From Fragilaria crotonensis (taxonomy: Eukaryota; Bacillariophyta; Fragilariophyceae; Fragilariales; Fragilariaceae): a stretch of DNA of 64,000 bases. The stretch's first letter is position 1, and each line of letters begins with the position of its first letter. Shown piece by piece: positions 58,754 through 64,000 of this stretch. The stretch is from contig JAKSYS010000034.1 in assembly GCA_022925895.1 (NCBI GenBank), positions 123,936 to 187,935 of the forward strand, read 5' to 3'. Position numbers and translations under genes: made by a program. The notes beneath the pieces are model-generated. The model was not told the DNA's origin. It ran no database searches and saw only the letters and a list, made by a program, of their open reading frames with translations.

Positions 58754-60929
58754 CTAGACCAGTGCTATGTTTGATTTGATGATAAGAAGCCCATTGAGAT
58801 TTGATGGGAGAAGCTGGGTACGCTTTTGAGTAATAGTGTTGGAGGAGGCACTGAAAACCCTTTCACTCTCCGCACTAGAGGCTGGAATAGCCAAAATGTA
58901 TCGAGCCACCTTGGCAAGAATTGGGTACTGCTCCCTATTTGCACGCCACCACAGCAACAAATCAAAGTTCTCATCTTCAATATCATCAGGACGCAGTCGC
59001 ACCAGCTTAAACAGATCAACTTCGGTTTGCAAAGGTCGACCAGTATTTGCAAGTGCATGCTCTTCGTCATCCAAGGCGAATAGTGACTTGGATTTCTTTC
59101 TTGGGCGATAAAGGCCATCATCATTCATGACCTGTTCTGCTGATGCAGTATCGGCTTGCTCGCTTCTAGTGTAGTGACGATCAAAGAGCAATTCCACTAA
59201 CTCTAATCCCTCAGTTAACAGGGACTGGTCAATTCGGTGGTTGTTCATCAGCCTCAATGTCTGTCTTGGGTCCAAGAATGCTGCCGCAATATGGATTCTG
59301 TGAAGTTTAAACTTTGCAATCAACACTGTCTTAACAATCCCCCTCAGCTTGCTTATTTCTGGATGCATACATATTGTGTCTCCTCCGGTTGGACTTTCGC
59401 AGTTTTTGGTCATCTGAGCAAGTGATAGCACAACAAGGTGAATAGTTGAATTTTCACGCCCTCCAAACGCTTCGTCGCAATCTTGAATTCCTCCAGGAAG
59501 CTTAGTAATTGCGATAAAAGGACTTGCTGATTTTGTCAATTTTTTCATCTTTCCTCCTCACTAGTAGAACAGCTTTCACCTGGTCGAATGCCTCTTTGAC
59601 ACTCAGAAGCATGTCAAAAAGTGAGCTCCATCGCGTTTCATTCTCAGATTTTAGTGTCTTGTTGAGTAGCTTTTGAAGGTTAGCCTGGTTGAAATATTGC
59701 ACCAACCCCTTGCAATCATCGATGAGTGTAAGAATTGTCGGGAGATCTGACATGTAACGGTAGAATGGCTTGGACCGTCTTCCATCCCTCATAATAGTTG
59801 TCTTGCTTAAAACTGTGCAAAGCACAGTACTTATCTTGTGATCCGAACACGTGATGCGAGAGAAACAATTGATAATTCCCAGCTGCCCAGTGTTTCCAGA
59901 TCCATCATCGGTGGTGAAGCAGTTTCCATCAACTGCAAGGTCATTATGGTCCAGTCCGTATTCTGAGAGTATGGAAAGTGTCTCATTCTTTATGTTTTCG
60001 GCTGTATGTGCTGCATCGTCAGGAAAACCTTGCATCCCAATGTAGCATAATGAAGTTTGAAATCGCGTCTAGAAAGTGACACGTCAAGGCAGAGTATGAC
60101 AACTTCGTGAAGTTTTCAGTGTACATGTCTGTGGTGAATGCCAAACCAATGCCCTCTTTGTTTGAATGTTGATAAAATGTCTCAGACAACGAATTAACGA
60201 CCAGATCCTTGACTGTTTCAACATTTCGACTCACGGTTGAAGGAGAAGGCAATAGATCTCGGGCAAGCATGTGACCGTGCGACTTACTAGCAATATCCAT
60301 GCATTGCTGAACAAGATTGACAAATCCATCACATCCCACGGAGTTGAATGGTCGAAAATCCTGGGCACACATCTTGACGCATGCATTGGTCACTTTTTCG
60401 CGATCTTTTGTGGTTGGTTTGGATTTTTTCATTATAAACTCAGTCATTAGTGCTTGGCCCTTTCTTGGATGAAACAGATTCGACAAGCAAATGACCTCGC
60501 CACATTTTGCAGAGTGCTTTGACAGCGTTGTTGTACCATTTCTGCTATTGCAGGAATACTTCTGCACACTTATTGCAGGATGCAAAGTCCACCAAAATAT
60601 TCCTTTCACGTCCAGGATGCGAGAAAATGAATCCCATACTGATGAACCTGCATTTTTTGTTGTCTTACCAGCACCTCCAGTGACCATGGAACTACTTTCC
60701 ACTATACAGAACTTCCCTTCCGCTGCTTGATGTCATCCTTAATCATAAATTTCATTTTTGAAAACGCTACAACGGCGTGCTTCCTAGCAATAGAAGGCAG
60801 ACCCGCAAGGCTTGACTGAGGTTCTGTATCTTCTTCAACATAATGATCACCATCTTGTCTTGCCACTTCAGCCATCGATATCCCCACGGACGCTTCCTCC
60901 AGTGCCTCGTCTCCAGGATGGTGCTCCAT
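58754..60929 (-). pseudogene. hAT transposase with BED-type zinc finger, frameshifted
   Basis: Reads on the minus strand from ATG 60929 in four consecutive frames: 60929-60705, 60702-60019, 60035-59502 and 59548-58754, together about 720 codons. The N part has a BED-finger-like stretch (SSVWDSFSRILDVKGIFWWT, CNSRNGTTTLSKHSAKC). The middle has DRGKVT-like basic regions, FTTDMYTENFTKLSYSALTC and HNDLAVDGNCFTTDDGSGNT. The C-terminus is the hAT dimerisation domain (DEENFDLLLWWRANREQYPI, LAKVARYILAIPASSAESER, VFSASSNTITQKRTQLLPSN). Each frame change is single and no other stops intervene, so the copy is recently broken or mis-sequenced. It is a candidate source of transposase for hAT-like elements such as that at 36464-37691. 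Confidence 0.8.
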
Positions 60930-61289
60930 ACGAGGACGTCAACTTTCAAGATAGGTTGTAGATACAGTACTAGATAGAAAGTTTGCTCGCTGGTCATGGC
61001 TGACGGCCAAACCAGACAATCTCCTGCCACGCAACCGCCACAAAAGGGCAAATGCAAACAATTACTGACGTACTACGAACTGCTGTTTGCTGTTAGCTGT
61101 TCTTCAGGAAACACTGTATAGTGTATAGGTATCTGAATTCTGCAAGTACAGTACCAGGTATACGGTTTATATGTGTGTCCTATTCATTAAAGCATTGGCA
61201 AATAGCTAGTGGTGGAAGTCCCCTCTAGTAGATTAGAGAAGCAATCTTATCATCCTTTGTTGGTAAAGCCACAGCATCCACGTTAAAAA
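60930..61289. other. Spacer between hAT transposase and the large inverted repeat
   Basis: 360 bp, presumed 5' flank of the transposase. No terminal inverted repeat matching the far side could be identified by eye. Confidence 0.4.
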
Positions 61290-62010
61290 TGACACCCTTT
61301 GATTTTTTGTAGTGAGCTTTCTTATTGGTTGAATCACAAGTCAATGCACGGCAAGCCCCAAGTATACAGGGTGCGGGGTTCCCTTTGTATTGCAAAATCT
61401 GAGGGCTGCATTGGAGACGCAGAACAAATCTTCTGTCAAGGACTGTTAAGGGTGTATCAGAAATGTTTTTGACAACCTATCATTGTTTGTAGTGAGCTTA
61501 CATATTGGTTGAAACACAAGTCAATGCACAAACCCCAAATATACAGGGCGCAGGGTCCCCTTTGTATTGCAAAATCTGAGGGCTGAATTGGAGATGCAGA
61601 ACAAATCTTCTGTCAAGGATTGTTAAGGGTGCATCAAAAATGTTTTTGACGCCCTTTCATTGTTTGTAGTGAGCGTACATATTGTTTCAAACACAAGTCA
61701 ATGCACAAGCCCCAAATATACAGGGTGCGGGGTTCCCTTTGTATTGCAAAATCTGAGGGCTGCATTGAGATGCAGAACAAATCTTCTGTCAAGGACTATC
61801 AAGGGTATATCAGAAATGTTTTTGACACCCTAGATTTTTGTAGTGAGCTTACATATTGGTTGAAAGACAAGTCAGTGCACAAGCCCAAAATATACAGGAT
61901 GCGGGTCCGCTTAGTACTGCAAAATCTGAGGGCTAAATTAGAGATGCAGAAAATGTTCTGCCAGTGTTTGTCAAGTTTGCATGGATGATACCGACGGCAT
62001 CCTTTGATTG
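61290..62010 (+). repeat. ~177-bp tandem units in the left arm (four copies)
   Basis: Units recur with spacing 177, 177 and 174 bp (ATACAGG anchor at 61364, 61541, 61718, 61892). Each holds TTGTAGTGAGC, CACAAGTCAATGCAC, TATACAGGGTGC, TGCAAAATCTGAGGGCTG and CTTCTGTCAAGGA. Three further units, the outermost truncated, occur inverted in the right arm (about 62870-63360). Confidence 0.85.
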
Positions 62011-63360
62011 GAGGTATATATACCCATTGACTAGTGTGCAATTTAGCGATTAATTTGCCACAATTGCTGGTACAGGGTTTTGATAAATGAATATTCTGCA
62101 GTCAGACATTAATATTACACAGAATGGTACTGCTGTGTTTTGTAGACTGTGTATGGATTGTGTTGATGGCATCCTGAGATCCCTTCAACCTTTATGCTCA
62201 TCAACTCTTGAAGATTCAATTGTGATCCCAAAATGCTGCCAAAATAATACACTAAATGATCAATACTAATGAATTTTGGATTTTGAAAAATCCAAAACTG
62301 GCATTGACTCCATCATCAATAGCCTGCAACTCATTGACAGAAGCTCCGGCAATGAAAGTTGCTTTGGGAGTTAGTGTTGGTGCTGGCGACATAGTTAATG
62401 TGAAATTTAGGATGCGATCACATGTTATCTACTAGTGTTGTAGTTACCCAAATCAGAAGAACTTTATGCTCTGAGCTTATCAGTTGCACTATAACAGCCC
62501 CAGCATCGACTTTCGTTGCCGGAGCTTCTGTCAATGAGTCGCAGGCTATTGATGATGGAGTCAATGCCAGTTTTGGATTTTTTCAAAATCCAAAATTCAT
62601 TGAGTTTGATCATTTTAGTGTATTATTTGGCAGCATTTTGGGATCACAATTGAATCTTCAAGAAGTTGATGAGCATAAAAGGTTGAAGGGATATCAGGAT
62701 GCCATCAACACAATCCATACACAGTCTACAAAACACAGCAGTACCATTCTGTGTAATATTAATGTCTGACTGCAGAATATTCATTTATCGAAACCCCTGT
62801 ATCAGCAATTGTGGCAAATTAACCACTAAATTGCACACTAGTCAATGGGTATATATACCCACTCCAATCAAAGGATGCCGCGGTATCATCCATGCAAACT
62901 TGACAAACACTGGCAGAACATTTTTCTGCATCTCTAATTTAGCCTCAGATTTTGCAGTACTAAGCGGACCCCGCACCCTGTATATTTTGGGCTTGTGCAC
63001 TGACTTGTCTTTCAACCAATATGTAAGCTCACTACAAAAATCCTAGGTGTCAAAAACATTTCTGATATACCCTTGATAGTCCTTGACAGAAGATTTGTCC
63101 TGCATCTCCAATGCAGCCCTCAGATTTTGCAATACAAAGGGGACCCCGCACCCTGTATATTTGGGGCTTGTGCATTGACTTGTGTTTGAACCAATATGTA
63201 CGCTCATTACAAACAATGAAAGGGCGTCAAAAACATTTTTGATGCACCCTTAACAATCCTTGACAGAAGATTTGTTCTGCATCTCCAATTCAGCCCTCAG
63301 ATTTTGCAATACAAAGGGGACCCTGCACCCTGTATATTTGGGGCTTGTGCATTGACTTTC
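61290..63360. repeat. ~2-kb long inverted repeat (foldback-like element)
   Basis: The left arm (about 61517-62370) and right arm (about 62497-63360) are near-perfect reverse complements around a ~130-bp spacer. Landmarks recur in mirror order: CAATATACAGGG-like units, a TATATACCCA block (about 62020 and 62855), GAATATTCTGCAGTCAGAC (62090 and 62770), GGATTTTGAAAAATCC-type palindromes (62278 and 62575) and AGAAGCTCCGGC (62340 and 62520). The left arm extends one more unit outward to about 61290. No transposase ORF is present. Foldback transposons have long inverted arms with internal tandem repeats; that class is the closest fit. Confidence 0.85.
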
Positions 63361-63759
63361 ACACTAGCTAGTGAGCGTTGAGTAAAGGAATACAAAAATC
63401 CATGGGTGGAACAGTGAGAAAACCTTTAAGAATTATATTTTGCATCTCTGGCTCTTACTTCAGCTTATGCACGAAAACAACGTAAGAAAAGACTGTGTGC
63501 TGGTTTCTGTGTACTGAAATATCTGAATACCGGTAGTAGTACACTATGATTCTGTGGTAGTACACCAAGTATAACGATTACAATTTGCCGACAATTGAGT
63601 AAATTGATTTGACTATACAACAATACGAAATTGTACTAACACCAGGACCATTATGTAGTAGTAACTGAGAAGCCCTGATGGCATTAGATGTATTGCTTCT
63701 ATGGCATCGCGGAGAGCAGTGCCAAGTCCTAGTAGCTATACCTGCTGCTATCAAAGCCA
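63361..63759. other. Spacer after the inverted repeat
   Basis: 400 bp of unique, AT-rich DNA with GTAC words near 63530-63570. Nothing recognisable. Confidence 0.4.
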
Positions 63760-63999
63760 TTATGCTGTACTACCATCAATCACATTTAGCTGCTGTTGTT
63801 CTTTGTCTGCCAAAGCAAAGATATCTTCATCAGCAATTGTGCTGACTCCACGAGTCAGATTCAGGTTATTGAATTCATCTACGTTGTTCATGACAACCAT
63901 GTCGTTATCCACACCACCCATGATGTCATCATCATGGTTCTCCTCTTCAATTATCAAGATCTGACATGCAAGACTGTCTTCAGCAGCAGCAAGAAATGG
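63760..63999 (-). CDS. Unidentified ORF, C-terminal end (runs off the right edge)
   Basis: The minus strand is open from the window edge to a TAA at 63760 (79 codons). The peptide is acidic (IIEEENHDDDIMGGVDNDMV, TIADEDIFALADKEQQQLN), without a family likeness I can name. Acidic tails of this sort occur at the ends of some DDE transposases, and the location among mobile elements fits, but this is weak. It could also be a chance ORF. Confidence 0.3.
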   Translation of the reverse strand, partial: PFLAAAEDSLACQILIIEEENHDDDIMGGVDNDMVVMNNVDEFNNLNLTRGVSTIADEDIFALADKEQQQLNVIDGSTA

Positions 64000-64000
64000 A

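Noticed and set aside
61290-62010. CRISPR-like interpretation of the regular tandem units
   Set aside because: Units are whole-length repeats without variable spacers, in a eukaryotic genome and inside an inverted repeat.
1-64000. tRNA, rRNA and snRNA genes
   Set aside because: I scanned for tRNA T-arm consensus and known rRNA/snRNA motifs and saw none; a covariance-model search would be decisive.

Overview
This window reads as nuclear DNA of a diatom, or a close photosynthetic stramenopile. Spliced genes have a few short GT-AG introns of 65-97 bp. One gene is a fucoxanthin chlorophyll a/c protein carrying the textbook ASAFAP plastid-import motif. Three further proteins (a SAM methyltransferase, a PPR protein and a double GET3 ATPase) start with a signal peptide followed by an A-F or similar junction typical of import into a complex plastid. 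Genes lie on both strands, often as close convergent pairs. No tRNA, rRNA, CRISPR or prokaryotic operon signal was seen.

Layout. 1-6.9 kb: 5' end of the ribosome-biogenesis GTPase BMS1, an unusual MFS carrier with a Sec14/CRAL-TRIO domain built into its middle, and a membrane-anchored FkbM/METTL24-type methyltransferase. 7.1-15.0 kb: an RNase H-bearing non-LTR retrotransposon (LINE), minus strand, largely complete but frameshifted. 15.6-16.6 kb: plastid SAM methyltransferase. 17.26-22.28 kb: a head-to-tail dimer of a 2.5-kb non-coding element, flanked by a perfect 9-bp direct repeat. 22.5-27.9 kb: three paralogous secretory ShKT-ShKT-prolyl 4-hydroxylase genes. 28-35.9 kb: plastid PPR protein, GT90 glycosyltransferase, CobW/ZNG1-type GTPase. 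36-39.1 kb: two non-autonomous DNA transposons with intact ends, one hAT-like (8-bp target duplication) and one Mutator-like (9-bp target duplication, ~54-bp terminal inverted repeats). 39.2-43.4 kb: plastid tandem GET3 ATPase and a choline-transporter-like protein. 43.5-46.9 kb: transposon relics. 47-56.8 kb: FCP antenna protein, SDP1/TGL-type patatin lipase, membrane-anchored GH99-like glycosidase, and a 914-residue protein of unknown function. 58.7-60.9 kb: a broken hAT transposase. 61.3-63.4 kb: a ~2-kb inverted repeat whose arms contain ~177-bp tandem units. The window ends in an unidentified partial ORF.

How the parts relate. The host genes are ordinary single-copy housekeeping, secretory and plastid functions with no operon logic. 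The one local functional cluster is the prolyl-hydroxylase trio, together with other secretory or glycan enzymes nearby (GT90, GH99-like, FkbM methyltransferase). The rest of the window's interest is in mobile DNA: at least seven elements or relics of four kinds. The two copies of the 2.5-kb element differ mainly by single-base homopolymer indels, so several single-frameshift 'broken' genes here may be sequencing artefacts rather than true pseudogenes.
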